From assembly GCF_002291445.1 (NCBI RefSeq), contig NZ_CP014137.1:3596001-3660000 (forward strand): DNA of 64,000 bases, in the 5' to 3' direction. The notes under the pieces are model-generated. The model was not told the origin of the DNA. It searched no databases and saw only the letters and a list, made by a program, of their open reading frames with translations. Position numbers and translations under genes: made by a program. Shown piece by piece: positions 54,290-63,166 of this stretch; within the stretch, counting starts at the first letter, position 1, and each line of letters starts with the position of its first letter. Source of the DNA: Brenneria goodwinii. Its GTDB lineage: Bacteria > Pseudomonadota > Gammaproteobacteria > Enterobacterales > Enterobacteriaceae.

Positions 54290-56491
54290 ATGACCCACCC
54301 CACCCCGTTCAGCGCAATAAATAACGATCCTCCGTCACCGCTTCCAGCATATAAGAATCCTGCCTTGCCGGCGGAACAGCGAGTACAGGATCTGCTGGCC
54401 CGGATGACGCCGGAGGAAAAAGCGACCCTGCTCAGCGGCAGCGGCTGGATGGAAAGCGCCGCCATCCAACGTCTGGGCATTCCCGCCATCAAGATGGTTG
54501 ACGGGCCGGTGGGAGTACGAGCCTGGACGGGCAGCTCGGCGGAAACCAATCGTCCCGACGCCGATGCCGTGAAAATATTATCGACCGCCTTTCCGGTCGG
54601 AATAGCATTGGCCGCAACCTGGAATACCGCCCTGGCTGAACGTCAGGGACAGGCCATCGCCCGACAGGTAAAAACGCTGGGGCGTAACATGCTGCTGGCG
54701 CCGACGGTCAATATCAGCCGTCTGCCCTTGTGGGGGCGTAACTTTGAAGGCTATGGCGAAGACCCCTATTTGGCCGGCCGGATGGGGGTGGGCTATATTC
54801 GCGGCGTTCAGGGTGAAGGCGTGATCGCGTCGGTCAAACATCTGGCAGTCAATAATCAGGAGTTTCAGCGCCGCCGCGTCAATGTCACGGTGGATGAACG
54901 CGCGCTGCATGAGATCTATCTGCCCGCCTTCAAAGCCGCCGTTCAGGAGGCCGGCGTCTGGAGCGTGATGTCGGCCTATAACAAGGTCAATGGCGCGCAT
55001 GCTTCCGAAAATAAACCCTTGCTGCATGATATTTTACGCCGCCAGTGGGGATTTCGCGGGTTTGTCATTTCCGACTGGGGAAGCACGTACTCCACCCTGG
55101 CGCCGCTGAACGCGGGCCTTGATTTGGAAATGCCCGGTGGCGCCGCCCGGCAACGGTTTCTTGATAGTCCGCGGGCCGAAGCCGAATATGCCAGAGGCGG
55201 CTGGCTCACCGCCGAGCGGGTGCTGGCGGAGATTAAGGCGGGAAGACTATCTCAGGATCAGGTGGACGATCATGCCGGCAACATTTTAAGAGCGATATTT
55301 TTAAGCGGATTATTTGATCATCAGCCTGCCGGCGGCGGCGAGTTGGATACGCCGGTTCAACAGGCGCTGGCGCGTCAAATCGCGACCGAAAGCATGGTAT
55401 TGCTGAAAAATGAGCGAGGAATATTGCCGCTGGATCCCGATCGCATCAAAACGATTGCCGTCATTGGGCCCAACGCCGGCGTAGCCCGTACCGGAGGCGG
55501 CGGCAGTTCGCTGGTGAAGCCGAAAACGGCGATCGCGCCGTTTGATGCCATCCGGCAACGCGCCGGCGCCGACGTCAACGTGCGCTATGCGCTGGGCGTG
55601 TCCATGGCTGGCGAGGATCCGCGTGAAGATAATACGCTGGCTCGGGCGCGGCAGTTGAAGAACGCGACAGACCTGGCCGCGAATGCTGATGTGGCGATAG
55701 TGGTGGTTGGCCGCTATCCCAAACTGGAGGGAGAGGGTTTTGATATAAGCGCGATGGATTTGCCCCCGGGTCAGGACACGCTGATTCAGGCGGTCGCCGG
55801 CGTCAATCCGAATACTATTGTGGTGTTGAATACCGGCAGTCCGGTGACGGTAAGCCGATGGTTACCGGACATATCCGGCCTGGTGAACATGTGGTACGGC
55901 GGACAGGCGGGCGGCGAGGCATTGGCTTCGATTCTGTTCGGCGATGCCAATCCATCGGGAAAGCTACCGCTGACCTTTCCGGTAAGTTGGGAAGACTCGC
56001 CGGCCTATGGCAATTATCCCGGAGAGAACTTGCAGGTGAACTATGCGGAAGGGATCTATGTCGGCTACCGCTATTTCGATAAAAATAACCTGCAACCGCA
56101 ATTCCCCTTCGGCTTCGGCCTTTCCTATACCACTTTCGAGTACAGTGAATTAGCCGTTGCAACCGTCAATAAAGGAAAGCAGATCGCCAACGTCACGTTG
56201 CAGGTCCGCAATACCGGTTCCCGCGCCGGGGCGGAAGTTGTCCAACTCTATGTGCATGATAGTCATTCCCGCATCGAACGGCCGCTGCGCGAATTAAAAG
56301 GGTTCAGTCGTGTTGAGTTACAGCCAGGAGAAGCGAAAACGGTCAGTTTTTGGCTTGAATTGAGCGCGCTTGCCTATTACAGCACCGAGCAAGCGGATTG
56401 GGTGGCGGAACCAGGGCAATTTAGTCTACAGATAGGTTCCTCGTCGCGGGATATCAGGCTTGAGGCTGCGCTGGAACTGAAATCGTCATAG
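54290..56491 (+). CDS. GH3 beta-glucosidase, cytoplasmic
   Basis: 733 residues with no signal peptide. The GH3 N-terminal barrel carries KMVDGPVGVRAW, NRFxEPxxxG-like GRNFEGYGEDPYLAG, KHLAVNNQE and the nucleophile motif FVISDWGS (Asp about 257). The (alpha/beta)6 domain (from about 360, IAVIGPNAG) and a C-terminal fibronectin-III-like domain (about 640-720) follow. It would cleave imported beta-glucosides. An AGG ribosome site precedes ATG 54290. It is divergent from the CUT1 importer operon, which probably supplies its substrate. A hairpin follows the stop. Confidence 0.93.
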   Translation: MTHPTPFSAINNDPPSPLPAYKNPALPAEQRVQDLLARMTPEEKATLLSGSGWMESAAIQRLGIPAIKMVDGPVGVRAWTGSSAETNRPDADAVKILSTAFPVGIALAATWNTALAERQGQAIARQVKTLGRNMLLAPTVNISRLPLWGRNFEGYGEDPYLAGRMGVGYIRGVQGEGVIASVKHLAVNNQEFQRRRVNVTVDERALHEIYLPAFKAAVQEAGVWSVMSAYNKVNGAHASENKPLLHDILRRQWGFRGFVISDWGSTYSTLAPLNAGLDLEMPGGAARQRFLDSPRAEAEYARGGWLTAERVLAEIKAGRLSQDQVDDHAGNILRAIFLSGLFDHQPAGGGELDTPVQQALARQIATESMVLLKNERGILPLDPDRIKTIAVIGPNAGVARTGGGGSSLVKPKTAIAPFDAIRQRAGADVNVRYALGVSMAGEDPREDNTLARARQLKNATDLAANADVAIVVVGRYPKLEGEGFDISAMDLPPGQDTLIQAVAGVNPNTIVVLNTGSPVTVSRWLPDISGLVNMWYGGQAGGEALASILFGDANPSGKLPLTFPVSWEDSPAYGNYPGENLQVNYAEGIYVGYRYFDKNNLQPQFPFGFGLSYTTFEYSELAVATVNKGKQIANVTLQVRNTGSRAGAEVVQLYVHDSHSRIERPLRELKGFSRVELQPGEAKTVSFWLELSALAYYSTEQADWVAEPGQFSLQIGSSSRDIRLEAALELKSS

Positions 56492-56517
56492 GTGGGATTG
56501 AGATATAGATAGGAAAA

Positions 56518-56537
56518 GGAGCCACCGCAGTGGCTCC
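56518..56537. terminator. Terminator between GH3 and levansucrase genes
   Basis: Perfect 8-bp arms GGAGCCAC/GTGGCTCC with a 4-nt loop. On the minus strand it is followed by TTTTCC, so it ends levansucrase transcription well; on the plus strand the T tract is missing and termination should be weaker. Confidence 0.75.
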
Positions 56538-56545
56538 GGGAAAGG

Positions 56546-57862
56546 TTATTGCACCTCAACGTCAATCATTGGGGGAATATAACCATAGTCAAACTCTTCA
56601 ACCACGAAAGTCTGCGCGCCTTTCAGCTTGATCTGTACCGTCGGGGCTTCGGTGCCGCCGATACGGTAGCTATCATCATCGTCATCATCACCCGTTGGTA
56701 CGGAATCGATGAAGGATGTCACCAGCCCGTTAGGCATAACGTAGTGTGAGTAGGTCTGGAAAGGCTGGTAAGAGGGGTTGCCCAGCACCAAACCAGAACC
56801 ATTCAGCGGCACATAAGGCCCGAACAGATCTTCACTGACAAAACCGTACACGCCGTCAGGCCCGGTCAGACCGTCGCCATAGGTGTATTTGTGGCTGATG
56901 GTGAACAGGTAGTATTTTCCATCCTGGAAAACAAAGTGCGGACGCTCCGTCTGATCGTTAACGCCGACGGCGGTAATCAGCGGCGGCAGCATTTCCCAAT
57001 CATCGCCATCTTCATCCCGACATACCGCGATACCGACGCAACCGGTCTGGTAACGGGAATTGCCGACATCTTCATAGCCCGGAGGCACATCCCCAATCTC
57101 ATCAGGGCCGACCACATGGGAACCGCGTTCACCGGCAACGTTGCCTTCAAACAGCATATACAGCTTGTGGCTTTTCGGATCGCGGAACGGGCAAGGATCG
57201 CGGAAGCCCCAGTAAGGGTTCTGGCTTTCGGTCTGATACATTTTCCCATCCGCTTCAAACAGGCTTTTAACCTTATTGAAGCCGACCATTTCCACCGCAT
57301 TTTCCGTGGTCACCACGCGACCGCGCACTTTTACGATCGTTGCGCCGGGCGTCACCGCGGTGTAATACAGATCGATTTCACCGCTGTCGTTCAGCAGAAT
57401 CGGCGTACCCGCCCATTCACGCGTCGTCGGCGATACGCCGTCGGCCATCACGCGGCCGCCCATAATCCAGTCCTTACCGGTGCGCGAGTACCAGAAGTAC
57501 ATTTTCGCCCGACCGTGACGGTCGTTCCAGTCGCTGGCGATATCGTAATTCCCGTTTTCATCCTGGTACTGCGGATCGGTTGGGTTGCGGGAAGCCGTCA
57601 ACGTGAAGATAACCGACCAGCCGTTAACCGAGGCGATGTTGCCATCAAGATCGCGCAGCGGCATGGTATCCCAGATGAACACTTCATCGCTCATTACCGG
57701 GAAATCGCCGCTGACCAGCGGTTGGGTGGTGGTCGGATCGTCTTCCGTGACTTTCAGCGCATCGGCCCGCGACCAAATAGAGGGTTTATACGGCTTCGTG
57801 CTTTTCAGGGAAGACTTTTTATTTTTATTAAACGCATTTTTATTTTGATTAAATGTATTCAT
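56546..57862 (-). CDS. lsc: Levansucrase (GH68)
   Basis: 438 residues of a five-bladed propeller enzyme that builds levan from sucrose. The catalytic triad is visible: nucleophile in FIWDTMPL (about residue 65), stabiliser in WGFRDPCPF (about 222), acid/base in QTERPHF (about 306). There is no signal peptide, which is normal for Erwinia-type levansucrases that leave the cell by another route. The N-terminus is rich in Asn and Lys, and a run of six aspartates near residue 398 is a loop insertion. Levan contributes to capsule and virulence in plant pathogens. Confidence 0.96.
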   Translation of the reverse strand: MNTFNQNKNAFNKNKKSSLKSTKPYKPSIWSRADALKVTEDDPTTTQPLVSGDFPVMSDEVFIWDTMPLRDLDGNIASVNGWSVIFTLTASRNPTDPQYQDENGNYDIASDWNDRHGRAKMYFWYSRTGKDWIMGGRVMADGVSPTTREWAGTPILLNDSGEIDLYYTAVTPGATIVKVRGRVVTTENAVEMVGFNKVKSLFEADGKMYQTESQNPYWGFRDPCPFRDPKSHKLYMLFEGNVAGERGSHVVGPDEIGDVPPGYEDVGNSRYQTGCVGIAVCRDEDGDDWEMLPPLITAVGVNDQTERPHFVFQDGKYYLFTISHKYTYGDGLTGPDGVYGFVSEDLFGPYVPLNGSGLVLGNPSYQPFQTYSHYVMPNGLVTSFIDSVPTGDDDDDDSYRIGGTEAPTVQIKLKGAQTFVVEEFDYGYIPPMIDVEVQ

Positions 57863-57977
57863 AATATTTCTCTCTTTATAAAAAAATAAAAGCAGCCCAG
57901 AACATTAAACTTAATCTCCTGGTCACTGCTTGCTTTATAACGGATGGTTTTTACATAATGACAGGCGCAGAAACGCC

Positions 57978-57998
57978 TTTCCGTTAATATAACGGAAA
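57978..57998. promoter_or_regulatory. Palindromic operator candidate upstream of levansucrase
   Basis: A perfect 9-bp inverted repeat TTTCCGTTA / TAACGGAAA with a 3-nt centre lies about 116 nt upstream of the levansucrase ATG. There is no T run, and its place in the promoter region favours a regulator-binding site over a terminator. The rest of 57863-58144 is AT-rich with no gene. Confidence 0.5.
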
Positions 57999-58144
57999 AG
58001 ATTCATTATGGAATTCAACAAAAAAACGACTCTATTTCATACAGGTTTCATCAGATAAACAATTTCTTACACCTCCTTTATAAAAACAGATAAAACATCG
58101 CAATAAGAAAATAACTCATCAAGTAGCACCATTACCTGATGAGT

Positions 58145-58483
58145 TTATTTCTTGTTTTTTTTCTCGTTTTCAAAACGGTCATTTAGAAATCTCAATATCC
58201 CGCGACGAATATGCTCAACGCCGATGAAGCCAATCATCCCACCCAGCGCCGGCGTTAACGTTTTAGGCAGTGAGAAATACTCCAGCGACGAAACCGCCGT
58301 CAGCGTCAACGCCCCGCACAGCGCGCCTTCCAGCAGCATGCGCTGCCAGCCGCCGCCGGTATAGGCAACACGGAGTATCGCGATAAAAATAGATAGCAGC
58401 ACCCCTCCGGTAGGGACATCGCCGCGCCACCAGGCATGTATTAATTCATAAATACCCGCCCAACTGAAGATATTGATTTGCAT
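58145..58483 (-). CDS. Lambda-type phage holin
   Basis: 112 residues with the look of the lambda-family holins (holin, superfamily III type): NIFSWAGIYELIHAWWRGDV, three hydrophobic segments (about 5-18, 25-45, 55-80) and a charged tail (NDRFENEKKNKK). It would permeabilise the inner membrane at lysis. No endolysin or spanin gene follows; the next gene downstream is levansucrase. Confidence 0.8.
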   Translation of the reverse strand: MQINIFSWAGIYELIHAWWRGDVPTGGVLLSIFIAILRVAYTGGGWQRMLLEGALCGALTLTAVSSLEYFSLPKTLTPALGGMIGFIGVEHIRRGILRFLNDRFENEKKNKK

Positions 58484-58561
58484 ATTTACCCTTCTGAAAA
58501 ATTGATCAAGCCGATAAGAATTTTCTTATAAAAGCCGCCAGTCAAAAATAAGACATAAAAA

Positions 58562-58615
58562 AGCCCCGGTTTTATCCGGGGCTAAAATAAAAAAAGCCTG
58601 CTGAATGCAGGCTTT
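58562..58615 (-). terminator. Tandem terminators between Q and holin (tR'-like)
   Basis: Two strong hairpins in a row: AGCCCCGG/CCGGGGCT (58562-58583) and AAAGCCTGC/GCAGGCTTT (58593-58615). Both have T-rich tails on the minus strand. They lie between the Q antiterminator and the holin, exactly where lambdoid phages keep the late terminator that Q overrides. Confidence 0.75.
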
Positions 58616-58737
58616 ATAATTCGTTTTGTTTTGCGATGGGTTAATCAGTACATCTCCATCATGGGAATTAATTTAGCCAATTTTGGACAAGAGTGCAAGC
58701 CTTAATTAAAAAAAAGTGGATTTTATTTTTCGGGACT

Positions 58738-59436
58738 TTATTGTTGCGGTGATGTAACCATGGAAAATAATTTTTCTGCGGCCGCAGATTCTTGATAACA
58801 CTGGGCAATAAGAGAATCATAAAATACTTTCCAATTCCGTGACCATGTGCGCTGCGTTAAATCAGGCACCACGGTTTTAATCACTTTATATACGCTAGCC
58901 GACTTGATGGGTTTCATTCCGGATCCGCCGCAGCGGGGACACACCTTCTCTACCGTTTTACCCGCGGCGCGGGAAGCATCCAGATCGGTCACTCTCCCCC
59001 GGCCTTTGCACCGGCAACGGTTCTGCGGATCGTCCGCTGTCCGGCTGTACTCTTCCACCGCCATTTTCGCCATCAATACGATGCAATGCGCCATCTGCCG
59101 GCCTGCGGCCTTCCCCACCAGCTTTGGCGCCTGTTTCATGGCAAGACGGGCAATCCCCTCTATCGCTTTGCTTCTTTCATCAGGATCTTTGTTGTGTTTG
59201 GTCAGAATGAGGCTAAGCCCCAGCGCTTCATGCGATTGAACAACCCCCAGAGCCAACAAAATCTCGCCATAGCTGTCCCGCGAACCACGTGCAGACGTGC
59301 TGCCTTTTTTAACCTGGCCGCTCGGTCTGTTGCTGCTTTGCGGCCGATAAACATACGAAGGTGAAACATCCCGACACGCAAACATGGACGAGGCTGATTT
59401 GGGGCCGCATAGGCTAAGCGCGTGTTCAATCTTCAT
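58738..59436 (-). CDS. Phage antitermination protein Q
   Basis: 232 residues from ATG 59436. A zinc-finger pair (CRCKGRG ... CPRCGGSG, about residues 142-174) and the C-terminal KTVVPDLTQRTWSRNWKVFY region match lambdoid Q (82/AntQ-type) late antiterminators, which load onto RNA polymerase at the late promoter. It overlaps the upstream 72-codon ORF by 4 nt. It looks intact. Confidence 0.85.
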   Translation of the reverse strand: MKIEHALSLCGPKSASSMFACRDVSPSYVYRPQSSNRPSGQVKKGSTSARGSRDSYGEILLALGVVQSHEALGLSLILTKHNKDPDERSKAIEGIARLAMKQAPKLVGKAAGRQMAHCIVLMAKMAVEEYSRTADDPQNRCRCKGRGRVTDLDASRAAGKTVEKVCPRCGGSGMKPIKSASVYKVIKTVVPDLTQRTWSRNWKVFYDSLIAQCYQESAAAEKLFSMVTSPQQ

Positions 59437-59651
59437 CGTAAAACCTCCGCATAACAAGCTGAAACGCCATACTGTTCAAGCGCTCTGTACCGTGTTGATA
59501 CACTGGGACCAGATGCCCGCAGCACTAAGGCATTCAGACGATGCCTATTCTCTTCCCGCCATAGCGGCCAAAGGGGGAATATGTCTGTTTGTGGCCGGCT
59601 CGGATAGCCGGGCCTCACTCGCAACGGACGTATTGTCGGCTTACGTTCCAT
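59433..59651 (-). CDS. Small hypothetical phage protein
   Basis: 72 residues, rich in Arg and Pro (ERKPTIRPLRVRPGYPSRPQ). A clear AAGGAAAG ribosome site precedes ATG 59651, and the ATGA overlap with Q supports translation. I do not recognise it. It occupies the cro/early position between the repressor and Q. Confidence 0.55.
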   Translation of the reverse strand: MERKPTIRPLRVRPGYPSRPQTDIFPLWPLWREENRHRLNALVLRASGPSVSTRYRALEQYGVSACYAEVLR

Positions 59652-59760
59652 AGAGTCTTTCCTTTAAATCTAACGGTTAAATCATGTCGAACAGCCGCGC
59701 TGAACGGCCATCCTGCCCAGGTGCGCCGCTGCGCGCCCGGGCGATAATCCAGTCATTTTT

Positions 59761-59812
59761 TTGTTGATTTTATCATCCTTAAGGCAGACTATAGACAACG
59801 TAGATCAACAAT
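59761..59812. promoter_or_regulatory. Candidate repressor operators
   Basis: TTGTTGATTTT at 59761 and TAGATCAACAAT ending 59812 form an inverted pair (TTGTTGAT/ATCAACAA) in the divergent control region between the repressor and the 72-codon ORF. They are candidate CI-type operators. Confidence 0.4.
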
Positions 59813-59858
59813 ACAATGAATAAAATCCACACCATGTTTATTTCTTAAGTTGGTGCAA

Positions 59859-60557
59859 ATGACAGAGCTAACCGAACGCCTGCGCTATCTGATGCGCGAA
59901 GAGGGAATGAAACAAAAGGATTTAGCTGAAATTGTGGGCACATCACCTCAAACCGTGAACAACTGGTTGAAACGCGGCACGCTGAGTCGTGAATCCGCCC
60001 AGGCCATCAATGAGAAAACCGGTTATTCACTGGACTGGTTACTCAATGGCATGGGTCACCCGAAGCCGGAAAGCAGTAATTTCAAGGCATCCCGCCTGCA
60101 TGTCACCGAGTGGGAAAGTCTCGATAAGGATGATGACGAATTTGTGGAGGTTCCATTGTTAGGCGTCAGGCTATCAGCCGGAGGGGGAGCATATGATATC
60201 GATGAAGATGAAGTGTATGCGCTCCCCTTCCGTACACATACGTTAAGACGGCTTGGTATCCGGGTAGAGGATACCCGCGTGGTTACCGTAATGGGCGATA
60301 GTATGGAGCCCAAGCTATCGGACGGCGACAAGGTCGCCGTCAACCTGTCCGACAGGCAGATCCGCGACGGCAAAATGTATGCCATTCGCATGGGGGAGTT
60401 GCAACGCGTAAAGGCGCTGATCAAGCGCCCTGACGGCAGTATCATCGTGCGCTCTTATAACCCGCTATACGAAGACGAAATCGTAACTAAAGAGCAGATC
60501 ATCAACGGTGAGCTGGCCGTCATCGGGCGCGTGTGGTGGGTTTCCGCGCTGGTGTAA
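59859..60557 (+). CDS. CI-like phage repressor (XRE HTH plus S24 peptidase)
   Basis: 232 residues from ATG 59859; an in-frame TTG at 59850 is less likely. HTH at about 18-38 (MKQKDLAEIVGTSPQTVNNWL); a LexA/CI-type S24 autoprotease with cleavage region LSAGGGA (the usual dipeptide is Ala-Gly), catalytic serine in VMGDSMEPKL and lysine in GKMYAIRMG. It should be cleaved on RecA activation, so the module downstream is SOS-inducible in principle. The next 210 nt (60558-60770) show nothing. Confidence 0.9.
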   Translation: MTELTERLRYLMREEGMKQKDLAEIVGTSPQTVNNWLKRGTLSRESAQAINEKTGYSLDWLLNGMGHPKPESSNFKASRLHVTEWESLDKDDDEFVEVPLLGVRLSAGGGAYDIDEDEVYALPFRTHTLRRLGIRVEDTRVVTVMGDSMEPKLSDGDKVAVNLSDRQIRDGKMYAIRMGELQRVKALIKRPDGSIIVRSYNPLYEDEIVTKEQIINGELAVIGRVWWVSALV

Positions 60558-60770
60558 CAGGGGCCTGGACCACACCGATCGTTAACAACCATTTCCGATC
60601 GGCGATAGCCTTGGTAAAGCGATGGCCGCCTTATCGCCAAAAAACAGCGCCGAGTTTACTGCCAGCAGCCATCGCCGCTTAACCGGCTCTCCGCCATTCC
60701 CGACGACGGCGGGGAGTGGTTGGTCTGGTAAGCGCGGCGGCGCGTGCGGGTCGCCATTAACCGGCCCAAC

Positions 60771-61490
60771 TCAGCAACAGAGGAAGGTTGTAATATCGTC
60801 GGCTCTTTTCAGATAACTGCCTTGGAAACGGCGCCCGGCGCAAAACTCCGGCGTCAAATTACTCAGCAACTCCAGCTCAAAGCACTGCTTGGCGCTATCC
60901 AACGTAACCATCCTTGCATCAAGGAAATCGAAATAGCGTTTAATCCGGGGATACAGCGCCTTGAACAGGCTTTCTTTGGCGGAAAAATTTAACGTCAGTA
61001 AACAACGAAACTCATCATTCTGAGCGTGAAGCCAGTGGTATTCCTCTTCGTCTACCAGGCCGGGCCAGAGAGATTCAGCGCGTTTGGCAGACATAAAATC
61101 CTCAATGTCTACGCCTACGCAGGCCGGCGCGTTGTTATTGTGGATATGTGCGGCGCACAATACGCTATTGGCGCTATGGCTCAGGGAACCGGACACATTT
61201 TCAGGCCATCGCGGAGAGCGATCCTCCGCGCAGTTGAGGACGAAGCCCTCATACCCAAGCCGGCTCAACACCTGTTTGGCCAGACAGCGGCCAGCCAAAA
61301 ACTCAGCCCGACGCTTCGGCACGGAGCGCTCAAGCGAATCATTGAATGGAATCTCGGCCTCGGTAAACAACCTGTCAGAATAGGCGGCCAAATGGAAATG
61401 GCTGCGGGCGCTAAAACCAGGATAAATGACGCCATCCTTAGTCTGTGGAAACGTTATCCATTCAACTTCATCAATAAAAGCAGCAAGCAT
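60771..61490 (-). CDS. EntD-type 4'-phosphopantetheinyl transferase
   Basis: 239 residues. Sfp/EntD family motifs in order: KRRAEFLAGRCLAKQ, GSLSHS, VGVDIEDF (Mg-binding) and FSAKESLFKALYP (catalytic). It activates carrier proteins of siderophore or other NRPS/PKS enzymes with CoA. No NRPS or siderophore synthesis gene is in this window, so its partner lies elsewhere. Monocistronic. Confidence 0.88.
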   Translation of the reverse strand: MLAAFIDEVEWITFPQTKDGVIYPGFSARSHFHLAAYSDRLFTEAEIPFNDSLERSVPKRRAEFLAGRCLAKQVLSRLGYEGFVLNCAEDRSPRWPENVSGSLSHSANSVLCAAHIHNNNAPACVGVDIEDFMSAKRAESLWPGLVDEEEYHWLHAQNDEFRCLLTLNFSAKESLFKALYPRIKRYFDFLDARMVTLDSAKQCFELELLSNLTPEFCAGRRFQGSYLKRADDITTFLCC

Positions 61491-61548
61491 GTCACTTTAC
61501 TCTTGAAGGATTAATATAAGGCAATCCAGCTCCTCAACCTTCAATGAA

Positions 61549-61571
61549 TAATGGGCGTCTCCCGCCCATTA
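61549..61571 (-). terminator. Terminator of the nucleoside permease gene
   Basis: Perfect 9-bp arms TAATGGGCG/CGCCCATTA with a 5-nt loop, 17 nt beyond the permease stop on the minus strand, followed by TTCATTG. Confidence 0.7.
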
Positions 61572-61587
61572 CCACTCTTGAGAACCA

Positions 61588-62865
61588 TTACAGCGCCAAA
61601 AAGAAGCCGGCGATGCTGGCGCTCATCAGGTTGGACAGGGTTCCCGCCGTTACCGCTTTCAAACCGAACCTGGCTATATCCTGACGCCGATTCGGCGCCA
61701 TACTACCCAGTCCTCCAATAAGAATAGCTATCGATGACAGGTTGGCAAATCCACAGAGTGCGAATGAAACGATCGCTTTGGTATGATCGGACAATATCGG
61801 TAAACCCGCAGAGGCGACCACATCGTCGGCTTTCAGATATTCGCTAAAATTCATATAGGCGACAAACTCATTGACAATCAGCTTTTGACCAATAAACGAT
61901 CCGGCAATCGTCGCCTCATCCCAAGGAACGCCAATCAAAAACGCCACGGGTGAGAAGAGCCAGCCTAAAATCAACTCCATCGACAGTTGCGGATAGTTGA
62001 ACCAACCGCCCACGCCGCCGAGGATACCGTTAAGCAGTGCAATCAGCGCGATAAATGCCAGCAGCATCGCCCCCACGTTCAGCGCCAGTTGCATCCCGGA
62101 AGCGGCACCGCTCGCCGCCGCATCAATAACATTGGCAGGCCGATCGTTTTCATCGACAAATCCGGCTATTTCCTGACGATCGTGGGTCTGTTCCGTTTCG
62201 GGAATCATCAGCTTGGCAAACAGCAGCCCGCCAGGCGCCGCCATAAAGGAAGCCGCGATCAGGTATTCCAGCGGTACGCCCATCTGCGAATAACCGGCCA
62301 TGACGGAACCGGCGATGGAAGCCAGACCGCCGCACATCACGGCAAACAGCTCCGACTGCGTCATGTTGGCGATATAGGGCCGAACCACCAGCGGCGCTTC
62401 CGTCTGCCCCACGAAAATATTCGCCGTAGCGGACAACGATTCCGTGCGCGACGTCCCTAATATCTTTTGCAAGCCGCCGCCCAGCAAACGAATCACCCAT
62501 TGCATAACGCCCATGTAATAGAGCACGGCGATCAGTGATGAGAAGAACACGATAATCGGCAGTACGCGAAGCGCGAAAACAAAGCCTCCGCCGCCAAATA
62601 CTTCAAACATTTTGTCGGAAACCAGGCCGCCGAACATAAAAGAGACGCCTTGATTACCATAGGAAATGACGTTAGCCACCCCTTCCGTCATTCCCCCCAA
62701 CACCCTGCGACCTAACGGAACATATAACACCAGTGCGCCGATGCCGATCTGGATGAGAAAAGCGCCCAGTACCGTACGCAGCTTGATGGCTTTACGGTTG
62801 CTGGAAAGCAGGACGGCAAACAAGACGAGTGCAGCCATGCCGATGAGACTCATGATGAGTTGCAT
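61588..62865 (-). CDS. nupX: CNT nucleoside permease (NupC/NupX family)
   Basis: 425 residues, about 10-12 spans. The CNT motifs GQTEAPLVVRPYI and NEFVAYMNFSEY with the conserved FALCGFANLSSI are present. It is a proton-coupled importer of nucleosides. Residue patterns favour NupX/YeiJ over NupC, but I cannot separate the paralogues with certainty. It has a long leader (62866-63166) with a CRP-like site. Confidence 0.88.
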   Translation of the reverse strand: MQLIMSLIGMAALVLFAVLLSSNRKAIKLRTVLGAFLIQIGIGALVLYVPLGRRVLGGMTEGVANVISYGNQGVSFMFGGLVSDKMFEVFGGGGFVFALRVLPIIVFFSSLIAVLYYMGVMQWVIRLLGGGLQKILGTSRTESLSATANIFVGQTEAPLVVRPYIANMTQSELFAVMCGGLASIAGSVMAGYSQMGVPLEYLIAASFMAAPGGLLFAKLMIPETEQTHDRQEIAGFVDENDRPANVIDAAASGAASGMQLALNVGAMLLAFIALIALLNGILGGVGGWFNYPQLSMELILGWLFSPVAFLIGVPWDEATIAGSFIGQKLIVNEFVAYMNFSEYLKADDVVASAGLPILSDHTKAIVSFALCGFANLSSIAILIGGLGSMAPNRRQDIARFGLKAVTAGTLSNLMSASIAGFFLAL

Positions 62866-63066
62866 GTGACGTTCCCTCTAGCACGAGATAATTAGCAATG
62901 AAATCATTTTCATAACAACTCATTGTTATAAAAACAGGGGCCAATCCCCCCGGAAAAAAGTCAGAGGCCGGTGAGATCGAGCGAGCCGATTATAAAGGCA
63001 GTTTCTCGGCAGGAGCCAACTTATGTCACAAATATATACAACGTCAAACAACTGAAAACACGCAAC

Positions 63067-63082
63067 AGTGACATATATCACA
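63067..63082 (-). promoter_or_regulatory. CRP-binding-site candidate upstream of nupX
   Basis: AGTGACATATATCACA matches the CRP core TGTGA-N6-TCACA with one mismatch and is almost symmetrical. It lies about 200 nt before the permease start. Nucleoside transport genes are commonly CRP- and CytR-controlled. A second half-site TGTCACA lies near 63024. Confidence 0.6.
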
Positions 63083-63166
63083 TTTTTACCATCGCGATTT
63101 TATATGTCTGTGGCCGTTTACATACGCCAAAACGGCCAAGAAAACCGCATATGCGCGCTCAATAAG

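Noticed and set aside
56891..57889. 332-codon plus-strand ORF opposite levansucrase
   Set aside because: The levansucrase catalytic motifs settle the strand; the other frame is a shadow.
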